NCBI RefSeq assembly: GCF_037450285.1
Contig: NZ_JAQISN010000002.1
Location: forward strand, 620,001-684,000
Source of the DNA: Erwinia sp. SLM-02
GTDB taxonomy: Bacteria > Pseudomonadota > Gammaproteobacteria > Enterobacterales > Enterobacteriaceae
Direction: 5' to 3'
Length of the DNA stretch: 64,000 nucleotides
In this document: piece after piece, positions 35,472 through 44,725 of the stretch
Numbering within the stretch: the stretch's first letter is position 1
How the letters are laid out: each line of letters opens with the position of its first letter
Position numbers and translations under genes: made by a program
Notes under the pieces: model-generated
The model's input: the letters and a program-made list of their open reading frames with translations, nothing else
What the model was told of the DNA's origin: nothing
Databases searched by the model: none

Positions 35472-36302
35472 CTAGCGGCTCTGGCGAACCTGTTTCTGGT
35501 AGCGGGCAGGCGTGATGCCGTAGCGTCCGGCAAAGCTGCGGGTCAGATGCGCCTGATCGGTCAGGCCGACGGCGGCGGCAACGTCCGCCGGGGGCAAACC
35601 GTCAATCAACAGCTGGCGGGCCTTATAGAGGCGGAAAGCCATCAGCATCTGATGCGGGGTCACATGATACTGCGCCTTGAACTGGCGCTGGAAATGGTAA
35701 GGACTGAGCGACATCAGCGCGGAGAGATCGCCGAGAGTGACGCGCTCGGCCAGATTATCGCGCAGATAGTCCCGCACCCGATCGAAGCGGTGACGGGTCA
35801 GTGCCTCGGTGGGGCGAACGCTGCGGGCGTGGGGGCGCAGCACGTCACAGAGCGACAGCAGCAGGCCATCGATCGCCAGCGCATCGTCCGTCTGCCACAG
35901 CCGGGCCAGGATCTGCGAAATTTCACGCGCGTGCTGCGGGTGATGGCGCACCGCGCGATCGAACCACCAGCCGTGCTCACCGGTCAGCGCGGCCAGCCGC
36001 TGCGGTTCCAGATAGATCATCCGGTACTGCCAGCCGCCCTCGCTGGCCGATTCCCCGGTATGCAGCTCGTCCGGGTTCATTAACACCAGCGAGTCGACCG
36101 GGGCCAGGTGCTGTTCGCCGCGATAGCGAAACCGCTCGGCACCGTGGTCGATAGTCCCGATGCCAAACGCCTCATGGGTGTGCGGCTCGAAGGCATAGCG
36201 GGTGATATGCGCCCGATACAGCTCCACGCCCGGCATGTCGGGCAGATGGCGAAAGCTGGCGCGGTCCTGCTCGTAGCAAAACTGTTCCGGTACCCCTTCC
36301 AC
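35472..36302 (-). CDS. AraC-family regulator
   Basis: A 276-residue regulator with an N-terminal cupin-type AraC-binding domain (HTHEAFGIGTIDHG near residue 40, LMNPDELHTG near residue 73) and a C-terminal double helix-turn-helix (from about residue 170; FDRVRDYLRDNLAERVTLGDLS, PYHFQRQFK). The start is a GTG behind GGGGAGG. It lies 78 bp upstream of the DMT exporter on the same strand, an arrangement common for regulator and amino-acid exporter pairs. Confidence 0.88.
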   Translation of the reverse strand: MEGVPEQFCYEQDRASFRHLPDMPGVELYRAHITRYAFEPHTHEAFGIGTIDHGAERFRYRGEQHLAPVDSLVLMNPDELHTGESASEGGWQYRMIYLEPQRLAALTGEHGWWFDRAVRHHPQHAREISQILARLWQTDDALAIDGLLLSLCDVLRPHARSVRPTEALTRHRFDRVRDYLRDNLAERVTLGDLSALMSLSPYHFQRQFKAQYHVTPHQMLMAFRLYKARQLLIDGLPPADVAAAVGLTDQAHLTRSFAGRYGITPARYQKQVRQSR

Positions 36303-36381
36303 TTTCGCCTCCCCGCTTAAAATTCGACCGCCAGTTTACGCTGTTCAGGCCGCGCCGAACAGCGCTGGCTCAACCGGGAGA

Positions 36382-36846
36382 TCAACCGGCGGGCGGCTGA
36401 GCGGTGCCGGCAGCCGGTTCCTGCTGCACGTCATCAATCTTCCAGCCGTCGTGCTCGTGCACCAGCGTGACCAGCAGATGCTGTTGATCGGTCGGATCGC
36501 GCCCGAGGGTGACGTCACCAAAGGCACGATTGCCGTTGAGGGTGAAATCGCTGACGCTGACGTTATTCACCCAGCCGTCGCTGTAGTCCTGATCCTGCAG
36601 AAAATAATCATCATCCATGCCTTCCGGGCTTTTAATCAGCAGATTTATTTTCTGCAGCAGCCGCTGGGTCACGTACTCATTCAGCAGCGGATCGTGCTCA
36701 TCAATCGGGCTTTCTTCTTTGCTCAGCGCCGTCAGATACCAGCTGTAGAAGGCCACGCTGGTACTGTGCGGATCGGCATTATGCTCTGCCGCCATCGCCT
36801 GAAAGGCGAAGATCGGGGCAATTAGCATCAATAACCACTTTTTCAT
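36382..36846 (-). CDS. Putative periplasmic DUF3828-like protein
   Basis: A 154-residue protein with a Sec signal peptide (KKWLLMLIAPIFAFQAMA). The mature part has SVAFYSWYLTALSKEE near residue 28 and ends in a domain with HEHDGWKIDDV, the pattern of small DUF3828/NTF2-like periplasmic proteins. The function is unknown. No lipobox is seen. The start is placed at the signal peptide; ATG at 36855 is an alternative. Confidence 0.7.
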   Translation of the reverse strand: MKKWLLMLIAPIFAFQAMAAEHNADPHSTSVAFYSWYLTALSKEESPIDEHDPLLNEYVTQRLLQKINLLIKSPEGMDDDYFLQDQDYSDGWVNNVSVSDFTLNGNRAFGDVTLGRDPTDQQHLLVTLVHEHDGWKIDDVQQEPAAGTAQPPAG

Positions 36847-36980
36847 TCCAACCATCCCGGATTCACCACGACTTGTTTTCCTCAATCAGCCCAGGCACTC
36901 CCTGCCGCCTGTGATTGTATTGAATTTACGCGGCTAATCCAGTGTTCCCGGCGGCGTTATCGCCTTTTTTTGGTAACGGT

Positions 36981-37688
36981 TTATCGGCGGGTGATGCGGC
37001 TGTTCATCCATTCGGAAAGGATGGCCGCCAGCCGCTGCGGCTGTTCAAACGGCAGCATATGGCCGGAATCTTCCACCAGCCGGAATTCCGCGTGAGGGAT
37101 CGCCTCACAGAGCGCCTGCGACTCCGCCAGGTTACGCATGCGATCGTCAGCGGCGGCCACCACCAGCGTCGGGCAGCGAATGTCACCCAGCAGCTGGCTG
37201 TCGCTGTTGCGGGCCATCAGCAGCTGGCGGATCCAGGTTTCCCGCCCCAGCCGCAGGCTCATATCGAGGATCTGCTGCACCAGCTGTGGATCGTTCTCGT
37301 GTTGCTGGCCCAGCGACAGTTTGATCGCCCGGTGGCTCAGTCCGCGAAACGGGCCGCTGTCCTGTTGAAGCCCCCCGGCGACGGTCGCTTTAAACTGCGA
37401 CTGCATCGGGGTGTCTGCCGCGCTGGAGGTGGCAATCAGCACCAGCCCCCGCACGCGATGCGGCACCCGGCGGGCAATCTCGCGGGCGACAAAACCGCCC
37501 ATTGAAAAGCCCACCAGCACGAACTCCGGCGGGCAGCACTCCAGCACGCTCGCGGCCATCTCCTCAATCGATTCTCCCTGCGACAGATCGCCAAAGGTCA
37601 GCGGGCCTGCCACCTCCAGCTGCGGCAAAAGGCTTTGCCACAGCCCGGCATCGCACATAAGCCCGGGCAGTAATACCAGCGCAGTCAT
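36981..37688 (-). CDS. Alpha/beta hydrolase
   Basis: A 235-residue hydrolase with the nucleophile elbow GFSMGG (serine near residue 62), an acid in VVAAADDRM near residue 180 and a histidine in VEDSGHMLP near residue 206, so the triad looks complete. The oxyanion-hole region LPGLMCDAGLW is at residue 7. The substrate is unknown. It follows the J-domain gene with a 3-bp gap and is probably co-transcribed with it and hscC. Confidence 0.9.
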   Translation of the reverse strand: MTALVLLPGLMCDAGLWQSLLPQLEVAGPLTFGDLSQGESIEEMAASVLECCPPEFVLVGFSMGGFVAREIARRVPHRVRGLVLIATSSAADTPMQSQFKATVAGGLQQDSGPFRGLSHRAIKLSLGQQHENDPQLVQQILDMSLRLGRETWIRQLLMARNSDSQLLGDIRCPTLVVAAADDRMRNLAESQALCEAIPHAEFRLVEDSGHMLPFEQPQRLAAILSEWMNSRITRR

Positions 37689-37691
37689 CGG

Positions 37692-39110
37692 TTAATGCTC
37701 CAGAAAGTTATTGGCCAGCTTGAAAAACTTATACATCACGGCGCAGCTGCCAAAATAGACGATCAGCCCGGTAATCGCCCCCAGCAGGCGTGACGGTATC
37801 GCACGCGGTGCGTTCCACGGCGCGGACAGCAGCCAGTTGACCAGCTTACCCGGCAGGCAGATAACGGGCACGCCGCGCTCGCGGATGCGCCATACCCCGC
37901 TGAGCACAATCAGCGCCAGCATGATTTCTAGCAGGCCCGCCAGCTCTGACCGGTTGCCCAGCAGCTTCGGCAGGCCAAAATGCATCAGCACTAAAAAGAG
38001 GGCAACCACCAGGGCCGAGAGTATGCCTTCAATCAGTAGCCAGACGCCTAACGCGATCTGCCAGCGCCGCAGCGTTTGGAAAACCAGATCGTGGCCGTAG
38101 AGATAGAACAGGATCAGTACGCCGCTCAGCGTCAGCACTGGCCAGGTGGGATGCGCCTCAACCGCACTGCGGTTAATGACCACGCCCCAGAACAGCAGCA
38201 GATACACGCCGGCCCAGCTCAGGGCAACGTGCTTTTCTTCAAAGGGCGTTCCCTGAAAGCACTTTTCCTGACTGTACTGCAACACCATCGGATTGATGCG
38301 GTCGGTCAGCTCGGGATAGCGGGTGCACAGTTCATCCACCTGCCTGCTCATATCGGCGAGAAAATTGGGGATCAGCCTTGCCCACAGCGGCATTTTCTCC
38401 TCGCTGCCGGTTATCAGAGCCACCATCCGTTTTTTGCGCCAGGAATCCCCGGCGGAGTTCAGCAGCGCCTGCCAGCTTGCCCCCATTGCCGTGCGACGAG
38501 CGGCCCGGTTGAGCTGCCACACCAGGCGACCCGACAGCAGACGGGTGTCATCGTAACCGTCCAGCCCCCAGCCGAGTACGTCCGAGAGATGCATCAACCG
38601 TTCGTCGGTCAGCCCCGGTCGGTCAACCAGCGCCTGCGCCAGCTGCTGATGAAACTGCTGCTGCTGCAACAGCGAGCCGTTAGCCGCAACCCGCAGCCAG
38701 GTTTCCTCCAGCTGCGCCATACCCTGCTCCGACTCCAGCAGCCGGTCCGCCAGCCGGTTGATTTCCTTTATGCTGTAGGCAGGCGGCGGCAGAGGGATAT
38801 CTTCCGCGTCCTCGTCGGTGATTGCCGTGTCATCACGCGCAGCATCGTCGTCCTTTCCGCTGAAGTCCGCGCCATCATCAAGCACCAGCGTTAAGCCCGT
38901 TTCCCCGGGCTGAACCTGAAAACCAAAACCGGCCAGCTCTCCCGGCTCGCTGGCGGCATACTGCTTCGCCTGCTCCCATGCCTCGCGCAGCCGCTGATAA
39001 CCTTCAGGATCGCGATCCGGGCGGTGCTGCTTCAGCTGCTTCACATAGGCGCGGCGAATCTCACTCTCGTCGCGGGTCGGATCGATCCCCAGTACGCTCC
39101 ATTCGTTCAT
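37692..39110 (-). CDS. J-domain co-chaperone of HscC
   Basis: A 472-residue protein starting with a J-like domain (WSVLGIDPTRDESEIRRAYVKQLKQHRPDRDPEGYQRLREAWE, residues 4-46) in which the usual HPD appears as HRPD. The long middle is hydrophilic and the C-terminal 150 residues contain about four membrane segments. E. coli DjlB and DjlC have the same layout and are partners of HscC. It abuts hscC (1-bp gap), which supports that role. The ATG at 39110 starts the J-domain; the frame extends 40 codons upstream inside hscC. Confidence 0.85.
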   Translation of the reverse strand: MNEWSVLGIDPTRDESEIRRAYVKQLKQHRPDRDPEGYQRLREAWEQAKQYAASEPGELAGFGFQVQPGETGLTLVLDDGADFSGKDDDAARDDTAITDEDAEDIPLPPPAYSIKEINRLADRLLESEQGMAQLEETWLRVAANGSLLQQQQFHQQLAQALVDRPGLTDERLMHLSDVLGWGLDGYDDTRLLSGRLVWQLNRAARRTAMGASWQALLNSAGDSWRKKRMVALITGSEEKMPLWARLIPNFLADMSRQVDELCTRYPELTDRINPMVLQYSQEKCFQGTPFEEKHVALSWAGVYLLLFWGVVINRSAVEAHPTWPVLTLSGVLILFYLYGHDLVFQTLRRWQIALGVWLLIEGILSALVVALFLVLMHFGLPKLLGNRSELAGLLEIMLALIVLSGVWRIRERGVPVICLPGKLVNWLLSAPWNAPRAIPSRLLGAITGLIVYFGSCAVMYKFFKLANNFLEH

Positions 39111-39111
39111 G

Positions 39112-40809
39112 TTACTGGGTCCAGTTATCGTAGCGGGACAGCATCTGCTCCAGATGCTGACGGAAATCGGCAATCTGACGCACGTCCTGGGTTTCCAGCA
39201 GCTGTTCAAATGCCGACAGCGCCGCATCAATCTGCTGCCGCTCTTCGCCCAGCAAGAAGCGATAAAGCTCGTTGCAGCGGGTCAGCACCCGGCGGTTTTC
39301 CGGCCGATCGCGCGGATGCTGCTTCAGCGAAGCCAGTCGTTGCAGGCTCTGCTGGATCGCCTCCGCGCTCATCTGGCCCGGCACGTTTTCAATCACCAGC
39401 CGGCTGATGGTTTCCGAAGCCGACGTACGGCACTCCACTTCCAGAATGCCGTCCAGCGTATAGGTAAAGCGCACGTCAATGCTGACTTCACCCGCCTTGC
39501 GCGCCGGTACCTCAAGTTTAATGTCGCCGAGCAGGATATTGTCCTTAACCCGCCGTCCTTCCCCCTGGTAGATCTCAACCTCCACCAGGGTCTGATTATC
39601 AACGGCGGTACACAGGGTTTTCTCCATGCTGACCGGCAGGAAGGTGTTGCGCTCAATCAGCGGCAGGAAGAAGCCCGACTCCTGGCGGCCATGCTGCTCG
39701 CGCATTGTCGCCACCCCCAGCGAGTACGGCATCACGTCGGTGAGGATCACGTCTTCAACAGCGCTGTCCTCCATCACCATTCCGGCCTGCACGCCTGCAC
39801 CCAGCGCCACCGCCTGGTCAGGATGCAGGTCATGGCGCGGGAAGCGGCCAAACAGGCGGGCCACGGTCTGACGGATCAGCGGCATACGCGTAGCGCCGCC
39901 GACCAGCAGCACGTGATCCAGCTGGTCGAGGGTGAAACGGGCATCCTGCAGCGCCTGACTGACGGGCCGCTGCAGCCGGGCAATCAGCTCGCTGCAAATC
40001 TCGGCAAACTTCGCCTCGCTCAGCGCCCACTGCCAGCGCTTATCCTGCCACTCCAGCTCGGCGGTGGCGGGAGAGGACTGGGTGAGATCGCACTTCAGGC
40101 GTTCGGCCAGCTGGCTGAGGCTGGCATAAAGCTCCCCTTCCGCCTGCTGAAGCTCCGGGAACTGCTGCTGCATCCAGCGCAGGATCGCCGCATTAAAGTC
40201 ATCACCGCCGAGGAACACGTCGCCGCTGCTGGAACGCACTTCCACCACGCCGTCGAACATATCGATAATCGACACGTCAAAGGTGCCGCCGCCGAGGTCA
40301 AAGGTCAGGTACTTCTGCTGCTGGTTATTCAGCAGGCCAAACGCCAGCGAGGCGGCAGTCGGCTCGTTTAGTAGCCTTTTGACCTCCAGTCCGGCCAGCT
40401 CGCCGGCGGTTTTCACCGCCCGGCGCTGCACGTCATTGAAATAGGCCGGCACGGTGATCACCGCGCAGGACACCGGCTGGCCGAGCGCGTTCTCCGCATC
40501 CTCTTTCAGCTGGCGGAGCAGGATCGCCGACAGTTCCTCGGCGCGGAAGCTCTGCGCGCCGAGCTTAATCGTGGTTTCGCTGCCCATATGGCGCTTAAAG
40601 CTGGCGGCGGTGAGGTGAGGATGCGACTGCAGGCGCGCCTTAGCAGGCTGGCCCACCAGCATATTGCCCGCATCATCCACGCCGACGACCGAGGGCGTCA
40701 GAACGTCGCCAAAGCGGTTCGGCACCAGTTCTGAACGCCCGTTGCGCCACAGGCACAGCAGACTATTTGAGGTGCCAAGATCGATACCAATGACTAAATC
40801 GGTGGTCAT
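39112..40809 (-). CDS. hscC: Hsp70-family chaperone HscC
   Basis: A 565-residue Hsp70 homologue, shorter than DnaK. The ATPase domain (about residues 1-370) has IGIDLGTSNSLLCLW near residue 7, VPAYFNDVQRRAVK near residue 130, NEPTAASLAFG near residue 160 and FDLGGGTFDVSIID near residue 180. The substrate-binding domain (about 380-500) contains SLGVATMRE and ERNTFLPVS. E. coli HscC has 556 residues and its client role is poorly known. It forms an operon with the J-domain partner downstream. Confidence 0.95.
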   Translation of the reverse strand: MTTDLVIGIDLGTSNSLLCLWRNGRSELVPNRFGDVLTPSVVGVDDAGNMLVGQPAKARLQSHPHLTAASFKRHMGSETTIKLGAQSFRAEELSAILLRQLKEDAENALGQPVSCAVITVPAYFNDVQRRAVKTAGELAGLEVKRLLNEPTAASLAFGLLNNQQQKYLTFDLGGGTFDVSIIDMFDGVVEVRSSSGDVFLGGDDFNAAILRWMQQQFPELQQAEGELYASLSQLAERLKCDLTQSSPATAELEWQDKRWQWALSEAKFAEICSELIARLQRPVSQALQDARFTLDQLDHVLLVGGATRMPLIRQTVARLFGRFPRHDLHPDQAVALGAGVQAGMVMEDSAVEDVILTDVMPYSLGVATMREQHGRQESGFFLPLIERNTFLPVSMEKTLCTAVDNQTLVEVEIYQGEGRRVKDNILLGDIKLEVPARKAGEVSIDVRFTYTLDGILEVECRTSASETISRLVIENVPGQMSAEAIQQSLQRLASLKQHPRDRPENRRVLTRCNELYRFLLGEERQQIDAALSAFEQLLETQDVRQIADFRQHLEQMLSRYDNWTQ

Positions 40810-40847
40810 TCACGCTGTCCTTGTTGACCCGCCCGCGCGGGTTAATG

Positions 40848-42539
40848 TTATGCCCAGTTCTTTTTCTTGCTGGTTTTGCCAATGCCCGGATTGCAGCTGT
40901 TGGTCGGGTCAAGCTGATGAAAATGCTGCTCGTGCTCGCTGGAGGCGTGGTACAGATGGCCGATATTGTGCTCCGCCGGGTACTTCGCCCCGCGCTTATC
41001 GAGGTACGCCAGCACCGCCTGTTTAAAGGCTGCGCCGTCCACGCCGGGCTTCAGGATGTAGTCCTGATGATTGACCAGGCAGAAGAAGTGGCCGCAGCAG
41101 GAACCTTCCAGCACCTGCGCCTGGAGTTCCGGCGGCAGCTGGATCATCCACTGCTCGTCGTTACGCCGCAGCGCCACGTCGAAGGCGATCAGTCGGCGGT
41201 CGGTATTGATGCCGTAGTAGTCGCAGTAAAAAACGGTACAGGCACCGACGCCGAAACGCACCAGGAACGCATCGCCCTGCTCCGCCTGCGTACAGTGGAA
41301 CCAGTCGCCGTTGCGTTCGGCAAAGAAGGCGGTCAGCAGGCGGTTCATCGCGGCGGCTTCCTCGTGCGCCACCTTGATCATCAGATGGTGCTCATAGCGG
41401 CGATGCCACGACAGCAGGCGCGGTGAAATAGTCGACGGCGTCAACCGGTTACCCAGCTGGATCAGCTTATCAATGGTGTTGGCCGGCAGCAGCCTGAGCT
41501 GCTTCACTCGCGCATCCCAGCGGGCCTTTTTCTGCATCAGCCCCGGCAGCGCCGACGGCCCCAGGCGCTTAATCGACAGCAGCATATGGCGGGCATAGCG
41601 CAGCGTCAGGCGGAAGGCATTCCGATGAATGTATTCCGCCTGAATCGGCAGCTGTTCAAGGCTTTCTATCAGATAGCGGCGCAGCTCCAGCAGTACCTGT
41701 TCATCGTTGGTGCCGATATAGAAGGTGTCTTCCTGCGGCGTGGCGTCAAAGGTGGCCAGGCGCACGGCGAAGACAATCACCTTTCCGGCGCAGCCCGCAC
41801 TGTCGTGCAGATACTGCGGATTGCCGTTAAAGCGCGTCGGCGTCACGGCATCCACGTCTTTAATCACCGAAGCGTAGTCGTCGGCCCAGATTTTCCCTTC
41901 CCAGTCGGCGGCGGTGCCGGTGGTGTAATCGCCGGATTCCAGTCGGGCAATCATCTCCTCCGGGTCCGTGCCCAGATCGATCCCCAGATGATTCACCAGC
42001 TCCAGCTGGCCGTCGTCGGTAATGCGGGCAAACAGGGATTTCTCGGTAAACGCCGGGCCGCGCTGCAGCAGCGAGCCGCCGGAGTTATTGCAGATGCCGC
42101 CCACTACGGAGGCACCAATGCAGGAGGAACCGATCACCGAGTGCGGTTCTTTGCCGAAGGGCTTCAGGCTCTCTTCCAGTTCGGTCAGCGTGCTGCCGGG
42201 GAAGGCAATAATCTGCTGCGCCTCATCGATCACCTGCACCCCTTTGATTTTGCGGGTGCTGATAATCACCACCGGACGATCGTAATCGTCCCCGTGGGGT
42301 GTCGATCCGCCCGTGACGCCGGTGTTGGAGGCCTGCATCAGAATAATCACGTCGTTTTGCTGGCAAACCTTAAGCGCCTGCCAGAGCTGAGCCAGCGACG
42401 CGGGCAGCACCACGGCCAGCGCGTCCCCGTGACCGACGCGGAAGCCTTTACAGTAGTACGCTTTCTGATAGCTGTCGGTAATCAGGCCGTCGGCACCAAC
42501 CACGACGGCAAGCTGTTGTAGGGTATTGGCATGTTGCAT
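40848..42539 (-). CDS. dld: Quinone-dependent D-lactate dehydrogenase
   Basis: A peripheral membrane flavoenzyme of 563 residues oxidising D-lactate to pyruvate and passing electrons to quinones. The FAD-binding PCMH domain occupies about residues 30-270, with QASNTGVTGGSTPHG near residue 75 and GSSCIGASVVGGICNNSGG near residue 140. The D-lactate dehydrogenase membrane-binding domain follows to the end. Length is close to E. coli Dld (571). The ATG at 42539 matches the E. coli-like start; an upstream frame to 42680 lacks support. Confidence 0.96.
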   Translation of the reverse strand: MQHANTLQQLAVVVGADGLITDSYQKAYYCKGFRVGHGDALAVVLPASLAQLWQALKVCQQNDVIILMQASNTGVTGGSTPHGDDYDRPVVIISTRKIKGVQVIDEAQQIIAFPGSTLTELEESLKPFGKEPHSVIGSSCIGASVVGGICNNSGGSLLQRGPAFTEKSLFARITDDGQLELVNHLGIDLGTDPEEMIARLESGDYTTGTAADWEGKIWADDYASVIKDVDAVTPTRFNGNPQYLHDSAGCAGKVIVFAVRLATFDATPQEDTFYIGTNDEQVLLELRRYLIESLEQLPIQAEYIHRNAFRLTLRYARHMLLSIKRLGPSALPGLMQKKARWDARVKQLRLLPANTIDKLIQLGNRLTPSTISPRLLSWHRRYEHHLMIKVAHEEAAAMNRLLTAFFAERNGDWFHCTQAEQGDAFLVRFGVGACTVFYCDYYGINTDRRLIAFDVALRRNDEQWMIQLPPELQAQVLEGSCCGHFFCLVNHQDYILKPGVDGAAFKQAVLAYLDKRGAKYPAEHNIGHLYHASSEHEQHFHQLDPTNSCNPGIGKTSKKKNWA

Positions 42540-43144
42540 AGCGGGTTGACCTCTCCCTGGAAGATTGATGTGCGCAAAGAGTGTACCTGACAGTTTTCCG
42601 ACAGGGCTAGCTCCGATCGACAGAAAATGCCCCGGCTTACCGGCGGATAAATCCACAGGATTAATAATGATTTCAGCCATTTTGGGAATTTCAGAGAGAT
42701 CGTCGGTAAAAGCGCAACAGGCAGAGGCGATCGACTGGATGAGTGGCCGTTCATCCAGAATTAGCGCGACGCATGTTTATTCTGACCGTGGATTATTTTT
42801 CTGAAAAAACAGCGGGAAAGGATGAATAAATAGTTAGCTTTTCAGCAGCCATAGGCAAAGTATTTTTATGCATATTCTATTCACACAAAATGCATAAAAT
42901 TATTTTTTCCTCTGTTTTTCAGAAACTTGAATGTGATCAAAAAGTGAATAATTACGAGCTATTCTGTGTTGACATTGTTATCCCCCACGGCCAGCATTAG
43001 GCCACTCGCTTACCTCCCGCCAGCGGTTCTGGCCTGAGTGAAGGCCACACGGCGCTGTCCGTTTTCTCGTCGCGCAGTACCCATAACCCCCCTTTTCATC
43101 GGGACGGGATTGCTTTGCCTGCAAAAAAATATTGAGAGGATGCC
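42540..43144. promoter_or_regulatory. Divergent region between dld and the CycA-type permease
   Basis: A 605-bp gap without a credible gene. It contains two perfect inverted repeats: CTGGATGA/TCATCCAG at 42735-42758 and TTTTATGCAT/ATGCATAAAA at 42864-42899 (arm centres 26 bp apart). A TTGACA at about 42971 could be the -35 of the permease promoter. The regulators are not known. Confidence 0.5.
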
Positions 43145-44539
43145 ATGTCTGACCAAGCGGATGCGCAGCAAAATCTGCACCGGGGCCTGAGTTCCCGCCA
43201 TATCCAGCTGATCGCCCTCGGCGGTGCCATCGGGACCGGGCTGTTTATGGGGGCCGGGAAAACCATTGCCGTTTCGGGAACCTCCATTCTGATCACCTAC
43301 GTGGTGGTCGGATTCTTTATGTATATGACCATGCGGGCGATGGGTGAGCTGCTGCTGACCCGGCTGGACTATCGTTCGTTTGCCGACTTCGTGGCCGACT
43401 ATCTGGGACCGAAAGCCAGTTTCTACCTCGGCTGGTCCTACTGGCTGAGCTGGGTGGTCACCTGCATCGCCGACGTGGTGGTCTGCGGCGGCTACGTGCA
43501 GTACTGGCTGCCGGCGCTGTCGCCGTGGATACCGGCGCTGTCGACGCTGGCGCTGCTGTGCCTGCTCAACCTGCTGTCGGTAAAAATGTTCGGCGAGGCC
43601 GAATTCTGGTTTGCGATTATCAAAGTGATCGCTATCGTGGCGCTGATCGTCACCGGCGGCTGGATGATCGCCAGCGGCTGGACCTCGCCGGATGGCGTGC
43701 AGGCGTCGCTCAGCAACGTCACCAACCCGCAGGTGTTTATGCCGCACGGCATCGTCGGCTTCTTCGCCGGGTTCCAGATAGCCATCTTCTCCTACACCGG
43801 AATTGAGCTGCTGGGCACCATGAGCGCCGAAACCCGCTCGCCGGAGCGGGTGCTGCCGAAGGCGATTAAGGCCATTCCGATGCGCATTATCATTTTTTAC
43901 GTGCTGTCGATGGTGGTGATTATCGCCGTGACGTCCTGGCAGCATATTGCGCCGGATACCAGCCCGTTCGTCACTCTGTTTGATAAAGCCGGGCTTCCGG
44001 CAGCGGCGGCGGTGATTAACTTTGTCGCCCTGACCTCGGCGATGTCCTCCGCCAACAGCGGCGTTTACTCCAGCACCCGCATGCTCTACGGCCTGTCGGT
44101 GGACGATCACGCCCACTGGCAGTTCCGCATTCTGTCGCGCACCACCTCGATTCCGGTACACAGCCTGCTGTTTACCTGCTTCTGTATGCTGATCGGTACG
44201 CTGCTGCTGTTCCTGGTGCCGGACGTAATGACGCTGTTCACCGTGGTGTCCACGCTGGCGGCCATTCTGGTGATCTACAGCTGGGCGATGATCCTGATTG
44301 CCTATCTGGTGTACCGCAAACGCCGCCCGGATCTGCACCAGCGCTCGACCTTTAAGATGCCGGCGGGCATCGCCATGAGCTGGCTGACGCTGCTGTTCTT
44401 CCTGTTTTCACTGGTGGTGATGGTGTTTGATGCGGATACGCTGACGGCGCTGTGTACCATGCCGCTGTGGTTTATTCTGCTGGAGTGGGTCTGGCGGGTG
44501 AAACAGCGTAAAGCACAGGTCGAGTCGGAGGCGGTGTGA
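43145..44539 (+). CDS. cycA: CycA-type amino acid permease
   Basis: An APC-superfamily amino-acid:proton symporter of 464 residues with twelve membrane segments. Its opening (LSSRHIQLIALGGAIGTGLFMGAGKTI, residues 16-42), FAGFQIAIFSYTGIELLGTMSAET near residue 210 and VALTSAMSSANSGVYSSTRML near residue 295 place it next to CycA, the D-serine/D-alanine/glycine importer. It is only moderately similar to E. coli CycA and may be a paralogue with different specificity. It is divergent from dld and followed by a strong terminator. Confidence 0.85.
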   Translation: MSDQADAQQNLHRGLSSRHIQLIALGGAIGTGLFMGAGKTIAVSGTSILITYVVVGFFMYMTMRAMGELLLTRLDYRSFADFVADYLGPKASFYLGWSYWLSWVVTCIADVVVCGGYVQYWLPALSPWIPALSTLALLCLLNLLSVKMFGEAEFWFAIIKVIAIVALIVTGGWMIASGWTSPDGVQASLSNVTNPQVFMPHGIVGFFAGFQIAIFSYTGIELLGTMSAETRSPERVLPKAIKAIPMRIIIFYVLSMVVIIAVTSWQHIAPDTSPFVTLFDKAGLPAAAAVINFVALTSAMSSANSGVYSSTRMLYGLSVDDHAHWQFRILSRTTSIPVHSLLFTCFCMLIGTLLLFLVPDVMTLFTVVSTLAAILVIYSWAMILIAYLVYRKRRPDLHQRSTFKMPAGIAMSWLTLLFFLFSLVVMVFDADTLTALCTMPLWFILLEWVWRVKQRKAQVESEAV

Positions 44540-44602
44540 TCGCCTCTGCGAGATGGCAAGCGCGTTGCCGCAGACGATAATCACGCTCGACAGGCTGCAT
44601 CA

Positions 44603-44643
44603 TAAAAAAAGGCTCTGCCGGATAACCGGCAGAGCCTTTTTTG
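44603..44643. terminator. Bidirectional terminator between cycA and gdhA
   Basis: A perfect 11-bp stem (GGCTCTGCCGG/CCGGCAGAGCC) with an ATAA loop, flanked by seven As on the left and six Ts on the right. Confidence 0.97.
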
Positions 44644-44725
44644 CAGCAGACGGCGTCTCTTCTGATGCCGTCTGCTGAAGCCGCCTGCGGTGAGCTCAGC
44701 GCCCACCGCCCGGCGGCGTCATCGT

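Noticed and set aside
42565..42804. Plus-strand frame upstream of the CycA-type permease
   Set aside because: It begins inside the dld leader, with no ribosome site or family similarity.
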